NCBI GenBank assembly: GCA_964444885.1 | Contig: CAYUIZ010000018.1 | Coordinates: 1 to 37,346 of the forward strand | DNA length: 37,346 nucleotides | Direction of reading: 5' to 3' | DNA from: CAYRGQ01 sp964444885 | GTDB lineage: Bacteria > Bacteroidota > Bacteroidia > Sphingobacteriales > Sphingobacteriaceae | Shown here: piece after piece, positions 26,301-34,277 of the stretch | Layout of the letters: every line of letters begins with the position of its first letter | Position numbering within the stretch: position 1 is the stretch's first letter | Made by a program: the position numbers and the translations under genes | The notes under the pieces: generated by a model | Told to the model about the DNA's origin: nothing | Seen by the model: the letters and a program-made list of their open reading frames with translations, nothing else | The model's database searches: none

Positions 26301-27478
26301 GTGCCAATAATCAATTCGCCATTCCCGGTCTCGGCAAAGGCGCCGACGACGTTATAACTCAGCGATGTGCGATCAAAGGGCAAGTGATAAAAATGCTGGA
26401 ACCGCTGGTTGTTTTCGTCAAACAGATTTATTCCACCAAAATATGCCCCCACCCACACCGTACCTTTCCGATCTTTGAAAATAGCACGTATACTACTATG
26501 GGACAACCCGCGAACATTCCCCTCTTGATACCCAATACGATTGACCACACGATCGCCGTCGATGATATCCAATCCATCGAACGTCCCGATCCAGAGCCTA
26601 CCCCGATCATCCAGTTCAAGTGCCCGGATATTATCGTTGGACAGTCTCCACGCTTCGTTGCTGGCATGGTGGTGATACTGGCCGACGAGTCGCCCGGCGG
26701 TATCCATGACAAACAGTCCGCTACCGTAGGTGCCTGCCCAAACGCGGTCTTCGGCATCCACCAGCAAAGCCTCTACCCGCGAGTTGCTCTTGTCTTGGAG
26801 AAAGCCATCGGTGGGCACACGCTCCAGCACACCTTTCCGCCTATTGATTCGATAGATGCCAAACTGGGTCGTTCCCACCCAAATATTGCCTTTCTTGTCT
26901 TCATGGATTGCGCTCACCAGACTCATGCGCTGGATATCCGCTGGGCGATCCGGCAGAAAATCGGTATGGAAAGCACCCGTTGATTCATCAAACAGGAACA
27001 AGCCGTATCGGCCACCGATCCAGATGTTTCCGGTCCGGTCTATCCACAAGACTTGCAAGGCCGACGTCTCGTATTCGCCTTTGGGTAGGCTATAATTGTG
27101 GAAAACATGCCATTTTCGATCGTACTTGCTCAGCCCATTTTCGGTGACGGCCCAGATATTGCCCAACCCATCCTCCTTAATATCGTAGATAATATTGCCT
27201 GCGATACTGGTGCTGTCGTCAACCAAATGTCGGAACACCTCAAACGAATAGCCGTCGTACTTGTTCAGCCCATCGCGCGTACCCATCCACATAAAACCAA
27301 ACCGGTCTTGGTGTATGCTCAGTACGGAACTTTGGGAAAGTCCTTCCTTGACACCCAAATGATTGAAGTGCACGGTGCTACTCATGGACGTTTGTGCCCT
27401 AACCGGGCGAACACTGGCCATGTGGCACACCAACGCGACCAGCACTGCCCCCAAGTAGTATTTCACGTTAACTTTCAT
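23390..27478 (-). CDS. Hybrid two-component system regulator (sensor kinase, receiver, AraC domain)
   Basis: Regulators of this type sense glycan fragments in the periplasm and activate nearby utilisation genes. The 1362-residue product has a signal peptide (about 1-28), a large repeated beta-propeller sensor (about 35-740, repeated W-x-G-T/G-x-G-L motifs), a Y_Y_Y domain (about 745-805), one membrane helix (about 808-828), a HisKA domain with phosphoacceptor H866 in SHEFRTPLT, a HATPase domain (NLLSNAFKFTPSGG, DTGQGMD, GAGIGLS), a receiver domain with phosphoacceptor D1164 in SDVMMPKMDG, and a C-terminal AraC-type DNA-binding domain (about 1260-1362). All kinase and receiver residues look intact. 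It ends the accessory locus, 97 bases after the alpha-galactosidase-like gene, and probably controls it. Confidence 0.95.
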   Translation of the reverse strand: MKVNVKYYLGAVLVALVCHMASVRPVRAQTSMSSTVHFNHLGVKEGLSQSSVLSIHQDRFGFMWMGTRDGLNKYDGYSFEVFRHLVDDSTSIAGNIIYDIKEDGLGNIWAVTENGLSKYDRKWHVFHNYSLPKGEYETSALQVLWIDRTGNIWIGGRYGLFLFDESTGAFHTDFLPDRPADIQRMSLVSAIHEDKKGNIWVGTTQFGIYRINRRKGVLERVPTDGFLQDKSNSRVEALLVDAEDRVWAGTYGSGLFVMDTAGRLVGQYHHHASNEAWRLSNDNIRALELDDRGRLWIGTFDGLDIIDGDRVVNRIGYQEGNVRGLSHSSIRAIFKDRKGTVWVGAYFGGINLFDENNQRFQHFYHLPFDRTSLSYNVVGAFAETGNGELIIGTERGGISILDAKRTAHQQQERPNGTVKSLLTDRDGQVWVGVFREGLHLLDPQTYALVAYPSAGQPAYEVMRDAIINCIVQDPQGGLWLGTDSRGGVFYFDAKSKMFVQFDGQEALQDYLGNHAVKSIHLAESGKLILATKGKGIVVFDRHTGDISQRDQMEIRGQPVLVDEFNHIFEDHSGTLWFASNGAGVLAYDPSTEAVNRIHAGDGLANNIVMGTMQDDAGSLWFVTLTGLSKYQPQTEPAIKNYHYSSGFPLEEINEGAFHKTTNGEFLIGGSNGYVIMDPLRLPDNSYLPPVVLTSISVSNKRVFPGDETGILAQELHKTDAITLRHSQSILSLDFAALNFVRPENNQYAYILEGFDEDWIYSQNRRSATYTRLPEGSYTFMVKGSNNDGLWNEEPLELRIVVLPPPWRTAWAYLIYAILIVAGFLVVRYNAVKSTQLKHHLKLEQLEKEKWKEIHDLKLTYFIDVSHEFRTPLTLIVSPLEEIISARVGNDWLRSRLKIMLFNAKRLLHLIDQIMEIRELEAGHHVVRHQTLFLAPLMREIVDNFKALADKQRIKLRYTEQNIEEVPLLIDRDKLEKIFFNLLSNAFKFTPSGGEIAIHVSCQDGIYQFEVTDTGQGMDESTAERVFDRFYKKGKSNYGAGIGLSVTKLLVEVMDGTITVASKRNAGTAFSINLPLQSSSQTQPEPPHPFRKPVPLEYQDTVIVNQTHDDDRQEREIILVVEDNKDLRTYLAGQLGAEYEVATANNGEKGLKKAQRIGPALIVSDVMMPKMDGYELCKVIKTTKDLCHIPVILLTARSSQIHKLEGLEQGADDYISKPFSILELKARIRNILQNRKILHEKYRTAPHPTVAAEGTLNSYDEQLLAKLQLILAENLDQANLTVEYLGDQVGLSRVHLFRKLKALIGLTPSEFIKDFRMKHARQLLATGKFRVADVASQVGFQDPQYFSKVFKKETGKSPSEYGK

Positions 27479-27497
27479 TGGCCCATCAAATCAATGA

Positions 27498-27528
27498 TAA
27501 ATGTAACCATCGTCCGCCAAAGAAACAA
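27498..27528 (-). promoter_or_regulatory. Possible promoter of the hybrid regulator
   Basis: On the minus strand TTG (27526-27528), a 20-base spacer and TACATTTA (27498-27505) resemble the phylum promoter with one mismatch in the -7 element. It lies in the 97-base gap after the alpha-galactosidase-like gene and would allow constitutive low expression of the sensor. Confidence 0.3.
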
Positions 27529-27575
27529 TGTGTCAATTGTTTATTAACACTAACCTAACGTCAAGTTTCTTCCCG

Positions 27576-29618
27576 TTACTCCAGTTGGAAGATTGCGAAT
27601 TGGTGCGTTTGTTCGAGCGTGAGTTCAATCGCCGCCCCACCTTCGACCAACCGGTACGAAACGGGCATATCTCCAAACAGGAAGCGCACATCGGCGGCTT
27701 GCACCGGCAGGTGGATACGTGCCGTATCAGCACCGTGTTCTTCACGGTAGACAATAAGATGCCGCGCCGATCCCTTGTGGATGGCTTGGAATCCGGTCCA
27801 TGAGAAACCGTTCGGCTCGGCGCCAATGGGCAACAAGACTGACTCGTGCAAATCCGCAGCGATGGCACGATAGGAAGCCGTCAGTTCGTCCAGTCCCGCA
27901 CCATCGTCGTTCAATCCCGTCAACTCCATCCACGCCAATGGTTGAGCACCCATCGTGGTGCCAAAAGCATACCGCAACCCCACCCGATGTGGTGCAAGCG
28001 GATCGTCGGCTTCATAGGCTTTCTGATTTCTAAACACATTGAGAAACTCGATCTGCAGGCGCTCAGCAGGCATGTATGCGGAGAGCAGCCACAGGTTGCG
28101 CAGCGATCGGTACGGGTAATAGTTGCCCCAGTCAGTATATCGGTTTTCCAAGAAAACGTTACCAAATTCCTGGAAAAAGTGGTAGCCCGTCCGTTGGCCG
28201 GCGGTGACGTCCATGTTGAATACCGCTTCGCCACGGGTGGCCTCCATCACCTTACCAAAGAGCTTCCGCAGGTTCTGCTCCGATGCCTGGCTCGCCAAGG
28301 ACATGCCGTCGATCTTGAAAACACGGATACCGAAAGCCTGATAATAGCCGATCAGGATATCAGCGTCCCGTTCCCACAATTCGTAGTCGTTTTCTTTACT
28401 AGGATTGAACCACAAGCATATTTCTACATCTTTCTCCCGTGCGCTTGCGACGAGTGGTGCCAATCCGCGTGGAAAACGCTCGGAATGGGGCAACCAATCC
28501 TCGTCACTCCAATCGTCCCATTTCATTCCCGCTTTGGAAGCAGAATTGCGGGACAAGCCCTGTTGCCACCCGTCATCCAATTGCAGGTGTGTGATCCCCA
28601 GCTCGGACGCCCGTTCGATTTCCGCCAGGATAAAGGCTTCAGTCATGCGGCTATCCTTGCTCCGATCGCCCCAGGTATTGGCCAGGAGCATCCCATCCCG
28701 TTCGGGCACAAATTGGCGTATATTTTTCTGGTAGGTGATCAAGTCCGCGGATTGCTGCCACGGCGTTGACCCGGTCAGGCCGATTGCATAACCATACCCG
28801 GGCAGCCATTCCCCGGACAAGGTACTCGGGGATATTCCTAACCCGTGGACGGTCATCCCGGCGTGGTCTACCTGAAAGTCAAAACCCGGGTAATGGGCTT
28901 GACTGTCGCCAATGGGCGCCTCTTTCAGTACAAAGAAATACAGGTCTTTGCCTACATGTTCCCCGACGATGACATTGGCGCTGACCTGTTCCTTTTGCCG
29001 ATAATTCACGAACGTATTGACCTGCACGGGATTGTCGTGGTAGTCTGTTGCTTCGCGAAAGGAAACCGCTTTGAAGCGCCAATGCTTATCCGCGAACGGC
29101 ACCATGCCCATCCGTGGCAGCTCCGCTCGGGTACCATCCCGCTGTTCGATCATTTCGCGCCCGCCGCTCGGCGCCCATTCCCAATACGGTAATGCGGACT
29201 GTCCGCGAAAATGAAATGCGTGTCTGATGGCCGGGCTGTCATCGTATACACGGATGGTTCTTTTTACATCGACTCCGCCCACGGTCAGCTGTATTTCAAC
29301 CAGGAGGTGTTTATTTTCGTACGGATTGGCTTGGAACTCGTGCGAATGCAAGGTTGCATTAACCGGTCTTTCCCCTTCTGGAAGCAAGAGGTCGGGGGCC
29401 GGACGCTGGATGACGAAGCGCTTGCCCGTCCGTTTGTCTATCATTTCCAGCAACATGAGGTTACCTTCGTTCCACGCGTAGCGATGCTCTAACTGTCGAT
29501 TTTCAATACGAAGCGTATCGTCCTGCAGTACGGCGGATGTGGGGCTAATGGCTTGTGGTGGCGCAGCGATTGCCTGTATACCAATCAAGATCGAAAAAGC
29601 GAACAACGTATAGTTCAT
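27576..29618 (-). CDS. Secreted alpha-galactosidase-like glycoside hydrolase (GH36/clan GH-D type)
   Basis: Enzymes of this group remove terminal alpha-galactose from oligosaccharides. The 680-residue product has a signal peptide (about 1-19), an N-terminal beta-sandwich (about 30-300), a TIM barrel (about 310-590; LLANTWGDRS, ITHLQLDDGWQQG) and a C-terminal beta domain. The likely nucleophile is D437 in FKIDGM, the usual KxD position. The usual SGG-containing motif is replaced by DVTAGQRTGY, and the likely acid/base is D496 in NRYTDW, 59 residues after the nucleophile, a spacing close to that of known enzymes. The altered motif means the specificity could be for a related sugar. It lies 15 bases after the phosphatase-like gene, so the two are co-transcribed. 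Confidence 0.82.
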   Translation of the reverse strand: MNYTLFAFSILIGIQAIAAPPQAISPTSAVLQDDTLRIENRQLEHRYAWNEGNLMLLEMIDKRTGKRFVIQRPAPDLLLPEGERPVNATLHSHEFQANPYENKHLLVEIQLTVGGVDVKRTIRVYDDSPAIRHAFHFRGQSALPYWEWAPSGGREMIEQRDGTRAELPRMGMVPFADKHWRFKAVSFREATDYHDNPVQVNTFVNYRQKEQVSANVIVGEHVGKDLYFFVLKEAPIGDSQAHYPGFDFQVDHAGMTVHGLGISPSTLSGEWLPGYGYAIGLTGSTPWQQSADLITYQKNIRQFVPERDGMLLANTWGDRSKDSRMTEAFILAEIERASELGITHLQLDDGWQQGLSRNSASKAGMKWDDWSDEDWLPHSERFPRGLAPLVASAREKDVEICLWFNPSKENDYELWERDADILIGYYQAFGIRVFKIDGMSLASQASEQNLRKLFGKVMEATRGEAVFNMDVTAGQRTGYHFFQEFGNVFLENRYTDWGNYYPYRSLRNLWLLSAYMPAERLQIEFLNVFRNQKAYEADDPLAPHRVGLRYAFGTTMGAQPLAWMELTGLNDDGAGLDELTASYRAIAADLHESVLLPIGAEPNGFSWTGFQAIHKGSARHLIVYREEHGADTARIHLPVQAADVRFLFGDMPVSYRLVEGGAAIELTLEQTHQFAIFQLE

Positions 29619-29633
29619 GGGAACGGGATAAGT

Positions 29634-30920
29634 TTACGGGTTTCGTTCAATTAACTGATTTTTTTGACCTGGTCTTTTGACCAAATCGAAGGCGTCAAAC
29701 ACCTTGTTGTCCAGCGTATACGCTTTATAGGACAGTGTCTGTCCATCGATGGAGATGACTTGGTAGGTTTGCAGGTTGCCAGCACGCTTTTGCATCCACG
29801 GGTGCTCACTCACATCGTATGTCTTCCGTCCCGCTACTGACACGACGTACACGGTGCCTGTATCCTCGTCCCACTGTTGCAGACCGGAGATGACTTTGTT
29901 CCCCCGGCCATAGACGTGGTCGTGTCCTTGCAACACCAAATCGACGCCGTATTTGTCTAACAAAGGCTTCCAGTTTTCGAGTACGCCGCGGTTTACACGG
30001 CCTTCGGCACCGGAGATCACGGGATGGTGAAACATGACGATGACCCAGTCTTTATCGGTTTCGGCAAGCCGCTCTTCCAGCCATCGGGCCTGTTCTTTGA
30101 TCCCGTCATTGGAATCCAAACAAATAATTCGCGTGTGCTCGTAATCGGTGTAGTATGTCCTGTCCTCGAATCCGGCAGGTCCGTTGCCGGGGAAGTTAAA
30201 CTGGGTAGGCCAGAAGGGGCTGATACCGGTTTTGTCGCCTTCCTCGTCCTTGACGTATTCATGGTTGCCGGGCGTAATGAGCTGGGGCCTCGATGCCAAG
30301 ATATGGCCCCCCGCTTCAAACCATTCCCCCCACTCGTAGTCGTTTTGCGAATGGTTTATCAGATCACCGGCATGCATGACAAACGCTGCTTGGGGTGCCT
30401 GTTGGTTAGCGGCGCGGATCACCCGCGCCCAAAGCGGCAACACATCATTCTGGGCATCACCTAAATAGATAAACTCAAATTTGTCTGATTCACCCGTTGG
30501 CATGGAAAAATCGATCCATTCGCTCCAATAGGTCCCATCACCTACGCGGTAGACGTACGGTTGGGCTGGCTGGAGGTTGCCTAAGGTCGCGCTGTGGTAA
30601 AGTGCGGTATCACCTTGGAGGGTGACGAGCGCCGTACTCGAGGCAGCTTCCTCTTCCGGAGATCGGTAGAATCTGACGTTCGTCACGTCTGCAGACCATT
30701 GGATGCGGGGGTTATCGGCTTGGGTACCCGTACGCCAGGTGATGGTCCGCTCGGTTTCGCTATTTTCACCAAACGTCATGACTATGCGGTCAGGAATGCG
30801 CGACGCGGCATGGTCAAACTGGAGGTGCTCGGGAGGCAGGTTTTTCTCGAAAGGCTGGCCATAAGCCAAGCCGACCGAAAAAATAGCCAGGAATATCCCG
30901 CATATTGTTAATTGCTTCAT
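29634..30920 (-). CDS. Secreted purple-acid-phosphatase-like metallophosphoesterase
   Basis: The enzyme probably hydrolyses phosphate esters outside the cytoplasm. The 428-residue product has a signal peptide (about 1-22), an N-terminal fibronectin-like domain (about 40-145, with ITWRTGTQ and YVYRVGDG) typical of purple acid phosphatases, and a calcineurin-like catalytic domain with the metal motifs GDAQ, HAGDLIN, GNHE, FHHPV and GHDHVYGR in the expected order. I choose the ATG at 30920 because it starts directly at the signal peptide; the longer frame from 30989 reads through the upstream terminator. The gene lies 54 bases after that terminator and 15 bases before the alpha-galactosidase-like gene. 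Substrate is unknown: a phosphomonoester, diester or phosphorylated glycan are possible. Confidence 0.88.
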   Translation of the reverse strand: MKQLTICGIFLAIFSVGLAYGQPFEKNLPPEHLQFDHAASRIPDRIVMTFGENSETERTITWRTGTQADNPRIQWSADVTNVRFYRSPEEEAASSTALVTLQGDTALYHSATLGNLQPAQPYVYRVGDGTYWSEWIDFSMPTGESDKFEFIYLGDAQNDVLPLWARVIRAANQQAPQAAFVMHAGDLINHSQNDYEWGEWFEAGGHILASRPQLITPGNHEYVKDEEGDKTGISPFWPTQFNFPGNGPAGFEDRTYYTDYEHTRIICLDSNDGIKEQARWLEERLAETDKDWVIVMFHHPVISGAEGRVNRGVLENWKPLLDKYGVDLVLQGHDHVYGRGNKVISGLQQWDEDTGTVYVVSVAGRKTYDVSEHPWMQKRAGNLQTYQVISIDGQTLSYKAYTLDNKVFDAFDLVKRPGQKNQLIERNP

Positions 30921-30974
30921 CAGTTGGATTTTGATGTATGTTATGGCGCCCCAACCACGGGATCGGGGATTACC

Positions 30975-31004
30975 AAAAAAGGCCGGCAATTAGTTTACCG
31001 GCCT
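30975..31004 (-). terminator. Strong terminator inside the accessory locus
   Basis: The arms AGGCCGG (30980-30986) and CCGGCCT (30998-31004) pair perfectly around an 11-base loop, and on the minus strand six T residues follow. It lies 66 bases after the stop of the lipoprotein gene at 31070 and 54 bases before the phosphatase-like start, so it splits the locus into an uptake part and an enzyme part or lowers expression of the latter. Confidence 0.85.
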
Positions 31005-31069
31005 GTTGTCAAGATTAGTTGGATCGTGGCTCACGCCATCGGCCGCGAACGACCGCACACCCGGTATGC

Positions 31070-32623
31070 TTAGCGGACGGTTCCGTCCGAATTTTTGACC
31101 CAGCCTACCGTCCAATCGTTGGCGGCGTTCCGCACTGCACCCACGAAAGGCGCATCGGAGAAGAAGCTGCCCAAGCTCGATGGATTGAATGCGCTGGTGG
31201 TTTCCGCATCGGGAATGAAATCACCAACAGCGATACCGGCGATTTCAGCTAGCTCCGGGTCGTCGCCGTCGAATCCGGTCACGTTATTGTGAAAGGGGTT
31301 CTGCAATTGGCCATCGCCATCGATATAACCCTGAAACGGGTTTCCATTGTCCGTATCATCGCGGAACGGATCCCGTGGGACATTAAAAATATAGGAATAC
31401 GCAAACACGGTGGATCCATTCAGGTCAGTGACCTGCACCTCATCGTTCAGACGCAAGCCACGGCGTGGAAATTCAGCGATAATCGTGTTGTACACTTTTG
31501 CACTGCTTGCTGCCCGCAGGCGCATACCATGGGTATTGTCAACATCTGTTCCAGGACCTAATACCGTCACGTTAGCGATGTGTGGTGACGCGGTTTCCCG
31601 CACCGAAAACTCGTCGTTGTCGTCATCGATGGTTGTGGTGACAATGGCAAACTGCACGTTGCCCGAGTAGTCGTCACCAAACCGAAATCCACCTCCCAAG
31701 CAATCCGTTGCTACCAGGTATTTAAAATTAGCGTCGCCACCTGTTACCATAAAGCCCTCGCCATCGGCCTTATAGACTTGGATGTTTTGGATTTTAGTAC
31801 CGGCAGTGACTCCACGGGTTCTGAAGCTGCGGTTGCCACCGTACTCCAACCGCAAGTATTCAATCGTACCGCTACCATCGTCCACCCGCAGGTTAACCCA
31901 TCCCCAATCGCCGGGGGCCGCATCGCCGGTCAGCGACTTGTCCGACGTAATTACAATCGGGGCGTCCGCTGTACCCGTAATCGAAACGGTGGAACCGGAC
32001 TCCAAGTCGATATCGACGACCGGATTGGCACTGGTATTGGCATACAGCTCAACACCTTCCTCGATTGTCAACGATGACCCGGCTTGGAAACGCATTGCCT
32101 TATTCAGGTAGTACTTGCGACCCGTCACGAACTTGTAGGACACGCCTCCCTCGATGATTTCGTCTTCCGGAATATCGACTTCGTACAACGTTTCCCCGCC
32201 GATGCTAATGGTTCCGTAAGCGAGCGTGCTGACCGTGAGTGAAATCCGATCGGATTCCACATTCTGGGTGTTTACCAAGGAAAAATCGAACGCAAACTCT
32301 TCGCCTTCCTCCGCCGATTCGGGCACGCTTTGATTGGAATAGGTGTAGGTAGTGGCGTTGGCTGATAGTGCGACGCGCTCCAGCAATCCCCCACCCCTGA
32401 ACACCAATAGTTCCTTGTTGCCTCCTTCGGCATTCAGGTTAAAATCGACCGATATCGTTTCTCCCCTTTTTACCTCCAAGACGTCACCATCCGCGAAGGC
32501 GATACTCGGATTCCCAAAGGTCGGTGTGTCCGGATCTTTGGTACACGAGCTGATGATCAATACGACCATCGCCAACATAGCCATGCCGACGACGGAATAC
32601 GTGCTTTGTTTTACTTTTCTCAT
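31070..32623 (-). CDS. Surface lipoprotein with Ig-like domain and predicted beta-helix (copy 1)
   Basis: The 517-residue product begins with a lipoprotein signal (hydrophobic about 12-25, lipobox ISSC with Cys near 26). An N-terminal beta-sandwich-like domain follows (about 35-130, SIAFADGDVLEVKRGETISVDF split over strands), then a long region with regular short strands typical of right-handed beta-helix proteins (SLTIEEGVELYAN, APIVITSD, IEYLRLEYGGN, KIQNIQVYKADGEGF). The C-terminus has the block FNPSSLGSFFSDAPFVGAV...NDWT..WVKNSDGTVR. It is a paralogue of the next gene upstream. The ATG at 32623 starts at the signal; a longer frame overlaps the neighbour. No catalytic motif is seen; glycan or ligand binding at the cell surface is the inferred role. 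Confidence 0.82.
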   Translation of the reverse strand: MRKVKQSTYSVVGMAMLAMVVLIISSCTKDPDTPTFGNPSIAFADGDVLEVKRGETISVDFNLNAEGGNKELLVFRGGGLLERVALSANATTYTYSNQSVPESAEEGEEFAFDFSLVNTQNVESDRISLTVSTLAYGTISIGGETLYEVDIPEDEIIEGGVSYKFVTGRKYYLNKAMRFQAGSSLTIEEGVELYANTSANPVVDIDLESGSTVSITGTADAPIVITSDKSLTGDAAPGDWGWVNLRVDDGSGTIEYLRLEYGGNRSFRTRGVTAGTKIQNIQVYKADGEGFMVTGGDANFKYLVATDCLGGGFRFGDDYSGNVQFAIVTTTIDDDNDEFSVRETASPHIANVTVLGPGTDVDNTHGMRLRAASSAKVYNTIIAEFPRRGLRLNDEVQVTDLNGSTVFAYSYIFNVPRDPFRDDTDNGNPFQGYIDGDGQLQNPFHNNVTGFDGDDPELAEIAGIAVGDFIPDAETTSAFNPSSLGSFFSDAPFVGAVRNAANDWTVGWVKNSDGTVR

Positions 32624-32657
32624 CTTTCTGATTGTTTGTATTTGATTAACTAATATG

Positions 32658-34259
32658 TTATCGAATGGTTCCGTCCAGGTTTTTAAACCACGCTCCGGTA
32701 ACCGTCCAGTCATTGCCTACGCTTTCAACCGCACCGATAAAGGCAGCCGGCGAGAAGAAGGCCCCGAGGCTGGATGGATTGAAGCCCGAAGCTTCCGACC
32801 CAACGAAATTCGTTAGGGAAACACCCGAAGTCGATGTCTCGCTGATGTTATAGTTGCCACTTTCGAAAAAGAAAGACTCGGCTTCTTGCGAAAAATTGAC
32901 CCGGTTGTTGAACGATCGCAGGTTGTCCATCATCATTTCGTTCCCCAACGAACTTATCGGCAGGTCTTCCACCCGCACCGCATCATCGGGAAATTCGGTG
33001 ACGAGTACGTTTTGGATATTGCCTAGCGCCCCCCGCCGTATCCGGATTCCCCGGCGTGTCCCGGTATTGAGGTCGGGCTGGTAGCCATTGCCAATGAGGG
33101 TTAAATTTGCGATTCGAAACTGTGTCCGTGGCGTGAGTTCAAAATTACCTTCGTCATTCCTGAACTCCAACGACCGAGCTTGGTTCCAGAAATTGACAGG
33201 CACCAGCGTGGCCTGTCGGTCGGTCTGGAATATCCAGAACTGCCCATTGCCCTGCCATCCGTGCTCAGCCCACACCCCATAACCACCGTGGCCGATCGCG
33301 CCAATGTATTTAAGGTTTACCCGACCTCCCCTCATTCTGAATGCCGTGTTTTCGTTTTTGTACACTTGCACATACTCAACACGCGTATTGGATCCCACGC
33401 CACCCATATTGAGTGCGTGCAGGCCATTTTTGCCCGCGTACTCGATCCGTACATACCGAAGTGTGCCGGAGTTGTCATTGGGTTGGTTTCCCCCGTACCG
33501 ATACCCACCGTCGATGATGGTGGCTCCTTGGTTGGTCGGTGCATGGCCATATAGGGTAATGCCACCCCAATCCGTGGACGTGGGCGTTTCCCCACGCAGC
33601 ACGTTCTCGCTGGTAAACACGATCGGGTCGGTCGCCGTCCCTTGCGCGTTGATCCGGGCACCCCTTGTGACAATAATTCGCGACACCCGATTGGGGTCGG
33701 GCGACGTGCGGAAATAAACGGACGAGCCCGCTTCGATAGACAAAACGCTATTGTTTTCAATAGAGAACGTGCTGTCTACCACGTAGGTCAGCGCGGATTG
33801 GAAGGTATAATCACTGTTTACGCGACCTTTGACTACCCGCACCTCGGTTCCATTCACAGTCTCAACGGTTTCGCTAAACGTACGCCTGACAATGATTTTC
33901 AGTTCGTAGTCCGCTTTTCTGTTATCCGTATCGTAGAGTTCGAAGGTGAACACATTTTCAGTGCCCACTTCTTGGTCCCCCGGCACGGTGTACTCAAACG
34001 TGTATGCCGCCGATATTTTGCCGTCGTAGACAATGGTTTCGTAGGGCGCACCGTCTTTCAACACCCGAAATTCGGTCAAGCCACTGGCCGCCTGTAGTTC
34101 GAAGTCGAGGAATACGTCGTTGCCCGGTTCCTGCACAATCTCCGGCGGCCCAGAAAACAACACCAACAGTGACGGTCCAGACAGTTCAAATGTCTTTTCC
34201 CGCTCACACGATATCCATACGAACGTTGTCAATAAAAGATATGTGGCTATTTTTCTCAT
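32658..34259 (-). CDS. Surface lipoprotein with Ig-like domain and predicted beta-helix (copy 2)
   Basis: The 533-residue product has a lipoprotein signal with Cys18 in WISCERE, an N-terminal beta-sandwich-like domain (about 30-125), and a beta-helix-like region with SVLSIEAGSSVYFRT, ATDPIVFTSENV, LRYVRIEYAGKNG and RVEYVQVYKNENTAF. Its C-terminal block FNPSSLGAFFSPAAFIGAVESVGNDWT..AWFKNLDGTIR closely matches that of the downstream paralogue, while the rest is much more divergent, so the pair is an old duplication. It starts 18 bases after the TonB-dependent receptor stop and ends 34 bases before its paralogue, so receptor and both lipoproteins form one operon. By position it stands where SusD would be, but it has none of SusD's helical repeat features. 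Confidence 0.82.
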   Translation of the reverse strand: MRKIATYLLLTTFVWISCEREKTFELSGPSLLVLFSGPPEIVQEPGNDVFLDFELQAASGLTEFRVLKDGAPYETIVYDGKISAAYTFEYTVPGDQEVGTENVFTFELYDTDNRKADYELKIIVRRTFSETVETVNGTEVRVVKGRVNSDYTFQSALTYVVDSTFSIENNSVLSIEAGSSVYFRTSPDPNRVSRIIVTRGARINAQGTATDPIVFTSENVLRGETPTSTDWGGITLYGHAPTNQGATIIDGGYRYGGNQPNDNSGTLRYVRIEYAGKNGLHALNMGGVGSNTRVEYVQVYKNENTAFRMRGGRVNLKYIGAIGHGGYGVWAEHGWQGNGQFWIFQTDRQATLVPVNFWNQARSLEFRNDEGNFELTPRTQFRIANLTLIGNGYQPDLNTGTRRGIRIRRGALGNIQNVLVTEFPDDAVRVEDLPISSLGNEMMMDNLRSFNNRVNFSQEAESFFFESGNYNISETSTSGVSLTNFVGSEASGFNPSSLGAFFSPAAFIGAVESVGNDWTVTGAWFKNLDGTIR

Positions 34260-34277
34260 GTCTTTCTTTCTTCTTTC

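Noticed and set aside
25553..26983. Open plus-strand frame of 476 codons inside the hybrid regulator gene
   Set aside because: It is fully antisense to a clear propeller and Y_Y_Y coding region and its product has no recognisable domain. It is a shadow of the codon bias of the real gene.
27846..28769. Open plus-strand frame of 307 codons inside the alpha-galactosidase-like gene
   Set aside because: Antisense shadow of a well-supported enzyme gene; no start signal and no domain.
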